From Piscicola geometra (taxonomy: Eukaryota > Annelida > Clitellata > Hirudinida > Piscicolidae): DNA of 64,000 nucleotides. The position numbers were made by a program, and so were the translations under genes. The stretch lies in contig OX030956.1 of NCBI GenBank assembly GCA_943735955.1, positions 1,705,912 through 1,769,911 on the forward strand. The letters run 5' to 3'. Shown here one piece after another: positions 1-26,433 of this stretch; positions within the stretch are counted from its first letter, which is position 1, and every line of letters starts with the position of its first letter. Below the pieces are notes generated by a model, which searched no databases, was not told the origin of the DNA, and saw only the letters and a list, made by a program, of their open reading frames with translations.

Positions 1-188
1 CTGCTTCAACTACCTTCCACGCATGCTTCAAGTGAACGAAAAATGTCTTTAAAACCCGAGAAAAAACACTTTCTCCACTTTCACTACTTCTTTTCCATCT
101 GCTACTCAATTACAGCCACTGAAAATACATGGCCTGCAGCCTGCTGGCGCTAATGCTACTTTAATCACGCTGGTTTTTCCATTTACAG

Positions 189-13719
<13,531 letters not shown>

Positions 13720-13804
13720 GGTGAAGGAGACTTGTCTTCTTTTTGATGTTGTATCGTTTTAGTTTGCCTCAATATTCCTTCTGAAACCTTAATCTTGTGA
13801 AGTT

Positions 13805-13810
13805 AATAAA
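13805..13810 (+). terminator. AATAAA polyadenylation signal, paramyosin
   Basis: The first canonical AATAAA lies 86 bases after the paramyosin stop. A second, weaker candidate is near 14058. Confidence 0.55.
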
Positions 13811-15601
13811 CTCCCCTTTTACTTCCAGTCTTTTCATATCAGCGAAACAAGAACCCAGAGACAATCGTTTTAATTAAGAAAAATCCTTTCTTGCTGACGA
13901 AGTAAGAAAGGCACCAATTGTAAAGAAAATGATGGAAGCTTGTTCGGAATTTCAAGAGTTGTTGCCTATTTATTTTTTTGATTTTATTTAATTTCGTTGT
14001 TTTGTTTTTACGAGAATTCAAAAAAGTTTGAAAATACGACTTTTAGTTTATAAATTCAATAAACGTAATAAAGCGTTCGAAAATATAAATTTTATTGATA
14101 AAATCATATTATAGCACAAATGAAAAGATACATTCTATCCGAATTTCCGTACAACTATATATTTTAAAATTTAACGTTAAGAATATCCGTTACATAAATG
14201 AAAATTACGAGCTGAAATGGACATATTTCAGAAAAGTAGTCTGTAATAGTCATCAACACCACTTACTTTTTGCATTCAAACCACCACATTATCCAGAGCA
14301 ACTGAAAGTGTTCATTTGTTTTATTTTTATTTAATTGTTTAGTTTGCTTTAGAATTTTGTGGCACTTGATTGACAGAACTTTTATTCGACAAGCACATTA
14401 AAAAGGCACAGAAAGCCACCAAAACGTCCCAAAAGAATGCAATTGCAATTGCAAAATTTTTTTTGATGTGTGAAGGTGAGACGAGGAGGAAAGGTTTAAA
14501 TAAAAATCAAACAAATTATACAATAATTGCAAATCTTGAAAAATAATAATGATGATGAAAATGACGATGATAATGATGAGAATAATGATGGTGATAATGA
14601 TGATGATAATGACGATGATAATGATGATGATAATGATGATGATGATAGTGATGATTATGATGATGAGGATAATGATGGTGATAATGATGATGATAATGAT
14701 GATGATAATGATGATGATAATGATGAGGATAATGATGATGAGCACAGGAAGACGAAGAGAACTCTTGAGCCTTTGTTGGTATTGAAGGTTGGTCATATAG
14801 GTGGTGTTGATGATGATGGTGGTGGAGGTAGTGATGATGATCATGGTGGAGGTAGTGGTGTTGATGATGATGGGGGTGGAGGTGGTGTTGATGATGATGA
14901 TGGTGGAGGTGGTGGTGATTACTCAAAAATGTCTGTATCTAATAAATACATGCACATAAATAATGTCAGACACACCAGCATGAGAAAACTCTGACACACA
15001 CACCGGAAAACTCACGTGTGTCTGTAATGAAAGTCTAGACGGCATGTAGCCAGTTGAGAGAGTGATGGTCGTGATGATGATGATGATGGTGGTGGCGATG
15101 GAGTGAGCAGGTCTGTTACAAGATTAAGATGATGATGGGAATAATAGTAACGATGATGATGATGGTAGTGATGACGATGATGCATTCGTGACTAGAATTT
15201 CTCATCTTCCTTATTTGCTCCACAAATAATTAACCCCTGAATATAAAGGGTTAGGTTACGATGAGGGCTAAGTAGGTATCATGGTTAGATTAGGGTCAAA
15301 GTTAGGGTTAGGATTATGCCTAAGCAAACTTTTAGTTAGTTCCTTTTTGTCTTTCATCATGTAAGGATGAAAAACGATTTTTTTGTTAGAAATAAATGAA
15401 TAAAATATCCGAAGTTGTCTTAAAAAAACGTTTCAAAAGGTAAAAAAAAGATTAATTCTTTTGTATATACAAAAATTTAAAACTTCAAATTGTAATTTTT
15501 TTCTCATAATTAAAAGCTATAAAAACGATTAAAAGTGATTCTTTTACATTTATGTGAATACGAAAGTAGCTCCTTTGTTAGAATCTATTTGTCTTGAGAG
15601 C
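13811..15601. other. Intergenic region with GAT microsatellites and TTAGGG-like motifs
   Basis: No gene is seen. Interrupted (GAT)n repeats lie at 14546-14918 and 15070-15182; their poly-Asp, poly-His and poly-Met frames are artefacts. Degenerate TTAGGG-like words occur at 15248-15312. Confidence 0.8.
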
Positions 15602-17045
15602 ATGTTGGCCTTTTTACAAAGAATCCTGGATTGGTTCAAAAGTGTTTTTTGGAAGGAAGAAATGGAACTGGCTTTGGTTGGCCTGCAGAACTCCGGCAAA
15701 ACCACTTTTGTCAACCTTATTGCAGTCAGTTCTTTCAACACTATGTTACTTCTTAATTGTAAAATAAGAAATAGTTAATTTATTTTAATAAACTTTAAAC
15801 CTCATGAGGGCTAAACTAATTTCTACGTTAATTTTTCACTCATTTTAAATGTAAAGTTTTTAATTGAATAAGTATTTAAAAGAAATATCTTGAAGAATGT
15901 ATACTTAATACTCTCAAACCCTATTTTTCGGAATATCCCTTTAAAACTTTTTTATACAATTTTAAATTATTAATTCTTAAAGCTAATCTTTTCTAAGGCT
16001 GAAGATGTTGCATGCACTTCCTTTCCAGGTTGGTGAGTTCAATGAAGACATGATTCCCACTGTTGGCTTCAACATGAGGACTGTCAGGAAGGGCAATGTC
16101 ACCATCAAGGTGGTCTTTTAAATATTCATAAGCTAGAAATCTTCATTCTGATTGGCTGTCAGTTGTGCATACTTTCAGTTCTTTAAGGCATGTTAAAAGC
16201 TTTATGGATATTTAATTAACACTTTTCAGATCTGGGACATTGGTGGCCAGCCTCGCTTCAGGAGCATGTGGGAGCGCTACTGTAGAGGGGTCAATGCCAT
16301 TGTGTATGTGTGTGTGTGTGCGGGTGTGTGTGTGTGTGTGTGAGAAAGAGAGAGAGATATATATATACAAAAGTTATTACCACCTCAGTTACATGCTCGA
16401 CTCCTCGGACGTGGACAAGATGGAGGCCTCGAAGAATGAACTGCACAACCTCCTTTCGAAGCAGCAACTCGCAGGCATTCCTGTCTTGGTGCTCGCCAAC
16501 AAGAAAGACCTGCCCACCTCCCTCAATGAGCCCTCAGTCATCGAGAAGATGTCAGTGGGGGAGGTTGATTATGGGGGAAGGGGCGCGGCTTATTGTGTCA
16601 ATAGTGGTTTTTAGACTTTTCAAAACCTTTCAGTTTATGAAACTTTCGTGATCGCCACCTCACATCCACCCACCTACCACCCCACCTCAGGGATCTTTCT
16701 GCATTCCAGGACAGGGAAATATGCTGCTACTCGGTCTCCTGCAAGGAAAAGCACAACATAGGTTAACGCTCCACCATCCACCACTCAATCTGATCATCTA
16801 TCCATTTATCCAATCTCTCTTTTCATTCATGTATCCATTTGTTCATCCAATCCATCCAGAGAGGCAACATTCATTATCTTTGCTACCTTCAGATCTATTT
16901 AAACCTGTTTTAATGCACTATTTTTGTTCTGAAACAACTGTGATGATGATGATGATTATTACTATTATAATGATAATGACTCACCACTGACCCTGCAGAC
17001 ATCACGCTCCAGTGGTTGATTCAGCATTCAAACTTCAAACGCTAG
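15602..17045 (+). CDS. Arl8: ARL8, ADP-ribosylation factor-like small GTPase
   Basis: ARL8 is a lysosome- and vesicle-associated GTPase that recruits kinesin through adaptor proteins. Exons: 15602-15724, 16029-16109, 16230-16303, 16389-16550, 16691-16761, 16999-17045; phases agree and give 185 residues (vertebrate ARL8 has 186). The N-terminal amphipathic helix starts [12 protein letters not shown] with no Gly2, as expected for ARL8, which is acetylated rather than myristoylated. G1 is GLQNSGKT (27-34). Switch I contains [10 protein letters not shown] (48-57). G3 is [10 protein letters not shown] (70-79). G4 is NKKD (130-133). G5 is SCK (163-165). The protein ends [12 protein letters not shown]. 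Intron 3 is only 85 bp, starts with a GT-rich tract and ends cctcag. The last exon is partly duplicated at 20467-20502. Confidence 0.97.
16304..16350. repeat. GT microsatellite at the ARL8 intron 3 donor
   Basis: The donor gtatgt leads directly into a GT-rich tract and then GA/TA dinucleotides. The whole intron is 85 bp (16304-16388). Confidence 0.85.
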
Positions 17046-17642
17046 CCCTGTGTTCATCATTTTTCTCATCGTTTTCTATTTTTTTCACTCTCCTCAGTTC
17101 AAGTGAACGTAATCTAGATGCATTTAAATTTGTTTAAATTATTTGGATTCAATTTCTTTTCATGTGGTTTCGCACAATTCCCATGTACCCTCCCTTCCCC
17201 ACCTTTTTCAATTCTTTGCTACATGCCTGTATCTCATTCCCTGTCAAAGCATCATCAGCAACAAGACTCCTTTCTCGCACACAGTATTTCTGCATCATCA
17301 TTCCCAAGAGGACTCTCTCAAAGCTGTTTCTGAATTATTCACTCATCACCAAGGCATCCATCCACTTCACAATCCCTAATTACTACTTACAATCATGTGA
17401 GCTTTTCTTGTCTTAGACATCAAGTCGCCACCAACACCCGACTGTCAATTGCATCATGCTGAGCTCAGTGGGCCATCATGCACATCTCTTAGAACAACAA
17501 TCACTGCAGACGCCCCTACAGGCCATGCACCGCACAGTGCCACCAAATCGTGCTCATGCTGCTCACACTACGCTTCATCGTCAATTCTCTTGTCATAAAC
17601 ACTTACATTCGTTTCTTTAGAAATAATTATCGTCATTTAAAA

Positions 17643-17648
17643 AATAAA
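17643..17648 (+). terminator. AATAAA, possible ARL8 polyadenylation signal
   Basis: First canonical AATAAA found downstream of the ARL8 stop, implying a 3' UTR of about 0.6 kb. The segment 17125-17650 leading up to it is absent from the duplicated unit downstream. Confidence 0.35.
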
Positions 17649-17675
17649 TTTTTATCAAAGTAAAGGGTTAGCGAC

Positions 17676-18939
17676 TTACCTAAATGTACTCTGAAACAAG
17701 TAAGCTGTGGTGAAGCAAAAGTTTTTGAATAGTTACGATATAAAGTTTCTAAGTAAGTACGGCGGCATAATCTTTCACTTGCTTGCCTGCAGTCTTCCAA
17801 GGATGTGATCACATCTCAGGCGAAGGAAGCCAGCACTGGCGCCAGCAAAAGACAAGTCCACCAGCTTGCCTTCAGAGGAGGAGCTGTTGCTGATGAAGAA
17901 GAAGAGGAGGAAGGTTATGATGATGCTGATACTGGAAAGCACTCAATTGATTCTCACAATGCGTTAAATGCAGAATCATGAAAGGCAACAATTTGAAGTG
18001 CACACCTTTCTTGCCATAAATTTGAAGAAGACTTGTCTCCAACTGGGTGGCCTTGCAACTGATCTTCAAGTAGTGGACAGGCCCTTTGGAGGGACAAACC
18101 ACTTTTCTTGAGAGGTATTCCTCAGTAGTCTGCTTCTGTTCGTCGCAAAAGATCCACTCTGAGTCGTTGTGCTTCTTGGTGTAAAGCTTGGGATTTATGA
18201 AACTTACTTTCGGACCGAAGGAGAAACCACCCACATTGGCGGACAACCTGCATGCAAGTTGTAGCCTACTTAGTATTTCGGTAATGTTAGGCTGCCTCGT
18301 GCGGCGTCATTGACAACGACTCGACTAAATGGTTGGCATAGCAACAAGTCCTCTCACGTGCAAGAGGCTTTCCAGCGAAGAAACTCAATCATGTACATTC
18401 CGCGAAGGTCCACCATCCACCAGTGCTCCTTTGGAAGTGTTGTCGGTTTGGTTTTGTGTTTCGAAACTTGTGGAAGGCCAGTCAAAGGTGCGCCGGGAAG
18501 AGACAAGAGTTCGCTGCTGACTGCTGACGCCTTGAAAGAAATAAAATTCAAAGGGAGTTTTTCTGTTGGGTAGTTGTGAATGTCTTACTTTTCAATAAAA
18601 CACAATCGAAACTGTAAAACATACAAGTAAGAAAGACGACCACGCAACAAAAACATAAAGCTTCAAAACTTGAACAAATTTATTCTAAAACATATTTTTC
18701 TTTTTGGTATTCTGCATCCAAAATTCAATTATTCTATTCGTCCCTTTCAGAGACTCACACCAAACCCTCGCCAATTTGAAATTCAATGCTCATTTTGGAT
18801 TATTTTTGAGGTGATGAAATTTTGAAAGCATTTTAGTTGAGCCATTTCAAGTGGTAAAAATTTAATTCTCACCGAATAGATCAGCAAGCTGCATGAAGGA
18901 GCAGAAGATGATCACGTGCTTCAGGGATAACTTCGCCAT
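17676..18939 (-). CDS. Secreted F-type lectin/discoidin-like protein, paralog A
   Basis: Small secreted protein with one galactose-binding-like fold. Exons, minus strand: 18939-18873 (signal peptide MAKLSLKHVIIFCSFMQLAD), 18562-18358, 18247-18006, and a short candidate last exon 17704-17676 (AYLFQSTFR then stop). Phases are 1, 2, 1. The mature part is about 150 residues. It has the WWMVDL strand and Y-x-I step typical of FTP and F5/8C domains, four cysteines (ASC, FCDE, VVCP, ISCK) and a final LLQIYG strand like the family's EVEVYG. I do not see the canonical fucose-binding H..RxD..R pattern, so sugar specificity is unknown. If the third donor is not used, the frame reads on to 17872. Exons differ strongly from paralog B while introns hardly differ. 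Confidence 0.75.
17793..17981 (+). other. Possible antisense terminal exon, copy A (62 codons plus stop)
   Basis: After a good acceptor (cttgcttgcctgcag) an open + strand frame encodes SSKDVITSQAKEASTGASKR, continues through HQLAFRG and six consecutive Glu, and stops at 17981. It lies inside the last intron of the minus-strand lectin gene. The duplicated copy keeps the frame, with an in-frame 6-base insertion. No upstream + exons were identified, so this could be chance conservation within a young duplicate. Confidence 0.25.
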
Positions 18940-19026
18940 TTCTGCTTGCTGTTCAAACTTTTTAACTTTATTGATTATTTATGAAAGGTATGACGTATCA
19001 CTGAAACGTTACTGATCTCAAAAACA

Positions 19027-19034
19027 TATTTATA
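19027..19034 (-). promoter_or_regulatory. Candidate TATA box of lectin-like gene A
   Basis: TATAAATA on the minus strand, about 90 bases before the ATG. The corresponding place in copy B reads TATAAAAA. A TGACGT motif between the TATA box and the ATG is shared by both copies. Confidence 0.4.
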
Positions 19035-19037
19035 AAA

Positions 19038-19742
19038 ATTAGAGCGTCTCTACGATTGAAAGTTTTATACGCCGTTAATCGAACGATTAAAAATTTTAAT
19101 CGAAAGTTAATCGTGTTTTATCGCAATTTTTTAGCATATTTAACATTAGTCTAAAATACTATTTTAAAATTTTTGGTAAAAAATGTAATAAAAACTATTA
19201 AAGTTTTATCAGAATTTGCTTATTAAAGTAATCCAGATTTAAATGGGAAAATGCATTAATGATAAAAAATGAAAATTTCACACATCTTAGCTGAACCAGT
19301 TACTCAAGCAAACAAGTTTTTCTACATTTTAAATTTTAAATTGGGGATCTAATGATATGGCAACTCTTAGCTATGGGATATTCTGATTAATTTTTTTCTG
19401 CTCTAATTCAAATTTTTTTGTGTTTGAAAATAATAACGTAAGCTGGATCATCTTCTGAAGTGCATAATTCTTGTGAAAGATTACACTATTGAACATAGAA
19501 GTACATATTTTTCCCCAAATCTTCGAGAAATTATTTTTTTGAATGAAATTCAACTTTAAAAACTAAGAATAATTTTTCAACAAGATGTATTTACATTATT
19601 TCCTGTAAAGCAAAAAAATAAATAATTAAAAAAAGTTTCATTCCGATAAATTTAGTTAACTGCGTTAAAATTTTGTTTAACTGGGTTAATCTATTAACGC
19701 GTTAATCGAAAGTTAATTTAGATGAAAGCACAGCAGTAAAAA
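19038..19742. mobile_element. Segment of about 700 bp present only in unit A, possible non-autonomous insertion
   Basis: Alignment of the two units breaks at about 19038 and resumes at about 19742. The segment is AT-rich, has no coding frame, and carries the same 16 bases, ttaatcgaaagttaat, near both ends (19096-19111 and 19702-19717). No clear target-site duplication or transposase was seen, so a deletion in unit B is also possible. Confidence 0.4.
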
Positions 19743-20375
19743 AATGTGTGGGTCGAAAAATTTTCTGAAAGTGTAAGGTTGCAAAGAAGTTTGAAAGCCG
19801 GCTTTTTGTAATATTTTTAGGCACAAATTGGTTAGAGTCTACTTAGAAAAACCATATAAAAACTTTCATATGGTTTAAAAAATCTGAATATAATTGATGG
19901 TCATGGACTTCATTTTCATGGAACGGGCGCAAGCTGCTGGGCCGCGGAGTTTCTTTCCACTCCACCAACCACCTTCTCCACTCACACCTGTTGAAACCTC
20001 TCACGAAATGGCGAGTACTGCATGTAATCATCATCATCATCATCACCCCATTTTAGCCTTCAAACCACCAGAACGACCACACCGCGCTCATTTAGAGCAA
20101 GCAAAACCATCATCTTTATACCTCTTAAACCTCCACCACTAGCTCCTTTGTTAACATTCATGCTCCACCATCTCACAACTTCTACCACCACCCCAAGCAC
20201 CAAATTCATTTCAAATTTATTGAAAAACACTTTCAAAGGATAGAAACGATAAAAAGTACTCATTTTGAAGAAGAAATGCAAGTGATCATAATCATCTTCT
20301 ATATATCTTTTCATCTGCTCATTCACTCCATCCATCTACCAAATCACGCATCCAAACAAGAAAACATTCATTATT

Positions 20376-20590
20376 TTAGCTACCTTGAGAATTATCTATT
20401 TAAAACTTTTTAATTCCTCCCTTATTCTGAAACACCGAGATAATTTTGGTGATGATGATCTCGCAACAGTGGTTGATTCAGCATTCAAACTTCAAACGCT
20501 AGCCCTGTGTTCATCATTTTTTTCATCGTTTTCTATTTTTTTACTTCCCTCAGTTCCAGTGAACGTAATCTAGATGCATTTGAATTCATC
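20376..20590 (+). pseudogene. Truncated duplicate of the ARL8 last exon and 3' UTR
   Basis: Bases 20467-20502 repeat the end of ARL8 ([12 protein letters not shown] and stop), followed by matching 3' UTR. The original acceptor and the codons for DIT are replaced by unrelated sequence, and no other ARL8 exons accompany the copy. It is a duplication by-product, not a gene. Confidence 0.85.
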
Positions 20591-20614
20591 TTATCAAAGT
20601 AAAGGATTAGCGAA

Positions 20615-21891
20615 TTACTTAAATATACACTGAAACAAGTAAGCTGTGGTGAAGCAAAAGTGTTTGAATAGTTACGATATAAAGTTTCTAAGTAAGTATG
20701 GCGGCATATTCTTTCACTTGCTTGCCTGCAGTCTTCCAATGATGTGATCACATCTCAGGCGAAGGAAGCCAGCACTGGCGCCAGCAGAAGACAAGTCCAC
20801 CAGCTTGCCTTCAGGGGAAGAGCTGTTGCTGATGAGGAAGAAGAGGAGGAAGGTTATGATGGTGATGATGCTTATATTGGAAAGCACTCAATTGGTTCTC
20901 ACAATGCGTTAAATACAGAATCATGAAAGGCAACAATTTGAAGTGCACACCTCGCTGGCCATTCACTTCGAAAAGTCGTGTCTCCAGCTGGGTGGCCAGG
21001 CAACTGATCTTGAAGTAGTGCACAGGTCCTTTGAAGGGACAAACCGATCTTTTTGAGTCGTGTTTGCTAGTTTTGTTAGACACCTGTTCGTCGCAATAGA
21101 TCCACTCTGAGTCGGTGTGGTTCTTGGTGTAAAGCTTGGGATTTATTAAAGTTATTTCCGGACCAAACGAGAAACCAGATGCCTTCGCGGAAATCCTGCA
21201 TGAAATTTGTAGCCTACTTAGTATTTCGGTAATGTTAGGCTGCCTCGTGCGGCGTCATTGACAACGACTCGACTAAATGGTTGGCATAGCAACAAGTCCT
21301 CTCACGTGCAGGAGGCTTTCCAGCGAATGAAGTCAATCATGTACATTCCACGCAGGTCCACCATCCACCAGTGCTCGGTTGGAAGTGTTGTCGGTTCGGT
21401 TCTGTGTTTCATAACCCCTGGAAGGCCCCGCAGAGGTTGGTTGGGATACAACTTGCCTTCACTGCTGATAGCGTACGCTTTGAAAAGATGATAATCCAAA
21501 GGGAGTTTTTCTGTTGGGTAGTTGTGTATGTCTCACTTTTCAATAAAACACAATCAAAACTGTAAAACATACAAGTAAGAAAAACGACCACGCAACAAAA
21601 ACCTAAAGTTTCAAAACTTGAACAAAGGTATTTTTAAACATATTTGTCTTCTTGGTATCCTGCATCCTAAATTCAATTATTTTATTCGGTCTTTTCAAAG
21701 ATTAATAACTCTCACACCAAACCCTCGCCAATTTGAAATTCAATACTCATTTTGGGTTAGTTTTTGAACAAATCATTTTTAGAGCGTATTATTGAGCCAT
21801 TTTAAGCCGTTAAAATTTAATTCTCACCGAAATCTGCAAGCTGCATGAAGGAGCAAAAGATGATCACGTGCTTCAGGGACAACTTCGCCAT
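20615..21891 (-). CDS. Secreted F-type lectin/discoidin-like protein, paralog B
   Basis: Same architecture as paralog A. Exons, minus strand: 21891-21828 (signal peptide MAKLSLKHVIIFCSFMQLAD, one codon shorter than A), 21510-21306 (same length as in A), 21195-20951 (one codon longer), and a candidate last exon 20643-20615 (AYLFQCIFK then stop). All four cysteines and the WWMVDLRGMYMI core are kept. Elsewhere the mature chain is heavily substituted: about 20 of 69 residues in exon 2 and about 30 of 80 in exon 3, including the linker after CDEQ (VSNKTSKHDSKRS here). Both genes look intact, with open frames, matching phases and canonical splice sites. Confidence 0.75.
20732..20926 (+). other. 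Possible antisense terminal exon, copy B (64 codons plus stop)
   Basis: Duplicate of the + strand frame at 17793-17981, with the same acceptor and stop. It differs at a handful of residues and has two extra codons in the acidic stretch. The frame is open in both copies, but the minus strand is open here too, so coding status is undecided. Confidence 0.25.
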
Positions 21892-21978
21892 TTCTGCTTG
21901 ATGTTAAAACTTTTGAACTTTATTGATTATTTATGAAAGGTATGACGTGTCACTTAAACGTTACTGATCTCAAAAACA

Positions 21979-21986
21979 TTTTTATA
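21979..21986 (-). promoter_or_regulatory. Candidate TATA box of lectin-like gene B
   Basis: TATAAAAA on the minus strand about 90 bases upstream of the ATG, aligned with TATAAATA in copy A. Confidence 0.4.
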
Positions 21987-22080
21987 AAATGCGTTTGTCA
22001 AAGATTCTACTGAAAGTGTAAAGTTGCAAAGGAGTTTCAGAACAGGGTTTTTTTAATAGTTGATAAAAGTTGGTTAGAAT

Positions 22081-23784
<1,704 letters not shown>

Positions 23785-23814
23785 TTGAAAGTTTGCACAC
23801 AGCAAGCCTGCCAT

Positions 23815-26302
23815 ATGTCTCATCTCCCGTCCGCAGCATTTCGAGTAGCGTCATGTGATGGCGTGTCTGGCGCAGTGAAGAAGACTCAGAATGCCTCTCA
23901 GAAGAGAGGAGGTCGCAAGAAGACACTGTCTCTCAATCCAGAAGAAAGAGAAGCTCTGGAGAACCTGATTGAGGAGGTGATCCTGGATGGAGGCATGGGC
24001 GACAGTGAGAGTGGCAGTTCAGACGAGGAAAGCAGGTCACTGCACGAGAGACAACTAAACCATGAAGGCAACTCGACAGACACCACTTTGAACAATCCAA
24101 AAGTGCTAGCGAGTATAAAAATGCCAAAGAAGTACTACCCTGGTCAGCTGAAAGTTGCCCTGAAGCACATGACAGACCTGCCACCACGCTTCAGCAGGAA
24201 GCTCAAGAAGGCAGAAAGGTACTTGGAGCTGAATGCGATGGTTGCCTCAAGGAAGATGATGCCCCCTGCCAGCATCAAAGAGGAGGAGGAGGAAGAGGAG
24301 GTGGCTGCCCTCAGTGCAGAGGCCAACAATGATTCCCGGGACATTTCGCCCAACAAGTCCAGGTCACCAAGGTCGATGACAAAGTCAAAGAATTCGAAGA
24401 ACAATCAGATGAAAGATCTGAAGAAAACGATCCGGACTCTGCTGACCGATCTAGACCAGTACGTCGACGAGAGCGACCGCACCTCATTGAGCCTTGACTT
24501 GCCGGGGGTCGTGACATGTGCCGAGGTGGAGTCCCAACCACAGAACCAGGAAAAAGTGCACAGCTCTGGTAGTCAGTCGAGTAGTGAACACAAGCACTCG
24601 CCCAGCACTCAACCCTCCAGATCGACTTCATTCAACAACCACAGACGACCACACTACGTCGACTCCCTCTACAGCCCCACTTCACAACCTGCCCACTCCA
24701 AGCTCCTAGCCACGCATCCAAACCATAGAGGTGCTAAGCTGCATCACGCCTACCACCCCTCCTCTTCCCATCACTTCTCCAAACCACCTCCACCACACGA
24801 TGTACCACCCACCGGCATGGACGTGCCTGGAATCTACTTCATGTCTTTGCCCTCAGCATCCCCCTACTACCACTCCATCCCCACCCAGAACTACCAAATG
24901 CCACTACCGCCCTTCCTCCAGTACTCAACACAACGATACAACACTCCAGAGCACTATCTCGCCTACCCACCACAATTCCCCCCACCTGACTACCCCCTTC
25001 AAGCACCAAACAACCTCCCCATGTCCTCTTCTCCCTTTGCACCCATGCAGATGCCTGGAGGCTTCAAGGTGGTGTCAGACGCCTCCAAACTCACCTACCC
25101 ACCCTACTACCACTCCCCAGCCTACCAAACACCACCCTTCCAAACCTTCCACTCCCCCACCTACTCTGTCACTTCACCACCCACACCAGCATCTCCTGAT
25201 TCCCTCAACAACACTCAAACCTCTTCTCAACCCCCTTCCTCACAGCACCCTTCCCACACTACCCCACCCACTCTTCCATCTCTCCCTCCTTCCAAAGGAT
25301 TATCAAATGATAGGTTTTTTTGTTTTTCTCTTCATTTCAATCCTTCATTATTCATCCATCAATCAACCCTTCATGGTCAGCTCAGTCAATCCACCACAAT
25401 TCAGCAGGACAGTGGTGTCATCTGGCCCGTCTGAGAATCCAAGCCACCAGAAGCCCTTGGAGGTTGGCAGTAGTGGTGGTGAAAGTAACAGTAGCCACAA
25501 AACCCCATTGGAGAATAACAGTGTTGATGCAACTGTGGTGGTGGATGAAACACAACACAGTAATCAAAATGTTGCATCTTCATCCCACGAACGTGTTTCA
25601 TGGAGTGACATGACAGATACATGTGATGAGGATGAGGAGGATGGTGGTGGGGGTGGTGGTGGTGATGATGTTGTATCAGATGTTAAAGCAGATGCCAAGG
25701 TCCGGCTGGATCATAACAACAACAACACTAACCTGAGCCACAACAACAACAACAACAGTGTTACCATCAAAAACAGTGGCAATGCCGCTATTTGCAATAT
25801 TACACTTGCTGATGATGGCGGTGTTGGTGCTGATGATGATGACTTGTGTGTGGTGTTGAGTGAGGAGTTGGTGAAACGACTGGTGCTGAGGTTTTCAGAG
25901 GATGCTCAAAGGGATTTTGATGCAGGTTCTGTGTGCTGCTGATGATGATGATACTACTGATATAACTAGGTATTTAGAGCTGTGCCGAATAATCACTGAT
26001 GTGCCGTATTTTTAAATAGGACTGAAGACATTTTAAAGGTCGAATTAGGGCAGGACTTTATCCTCAAAATGTGATTTTAGGCCTTATTCATACATCGCAG
26101 GTGAGCGTAGCTTAAAAGTATTCAAAGTCATCAGCGGAAGTAACTTCATTTTGGCTTGAGTGGCCATGACTCTCCGCTTTAAGTCTAACGAACACTGAAT
26201 GATTCATAAATACAATATTCGGCACTAAAGCTACTCTTCGGTACAGCTCTACTAAGTGGGAAAATGCTACTACTACCACTACCACCACCACTACTACTAC
26301 TT

Positions 26303-26357
<55 letters not shown>

Positions 26358-26365
26358 CACTACGA

Positions 26366-26433
<68 letters not shown>

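Larger units (their letters stand above)
16880..19830. repeat. Tandem segmental duplication, unit A
   Basis: Unit A covers the end of ARL8 intron 5, its last exon and 3' region, and a minus-strand lectin-like gene. It aligns by eye to unit B (about 20300-22080). Shared landmarks include tgaacgtaatctagatgca, gatgtgatcacatctcaggc and the intron tract gtagcctacttagtatttcg. Unit A has two segments that B lacks: about 17125-17650 and about 19038-19742. Outer borders are approximate. Confidence 0.85.
20300..22080. repeat. Tandem segmental duplication, unit B
   Basis: Second copy of the ARL8 3' end plus lectin-like gene block. It is shorter than unit A because two segments are missing. Left part (20300-20470) is more diverged than the rest. 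Confidence 0.8.

Noticed and set aside
14398..14994. Poly-Asp, poly-His, poly-Ile and poly-Met proteins
   Set aside because: All six frames are open because of interrupted GAT triplets.
24731..25313. Long Pro/Thr/His-rich alternative + frame within the unrecognised gene
   Set aside because: Shadow of exon 1; the frame becomes the real one only after the acceptor at 25404.
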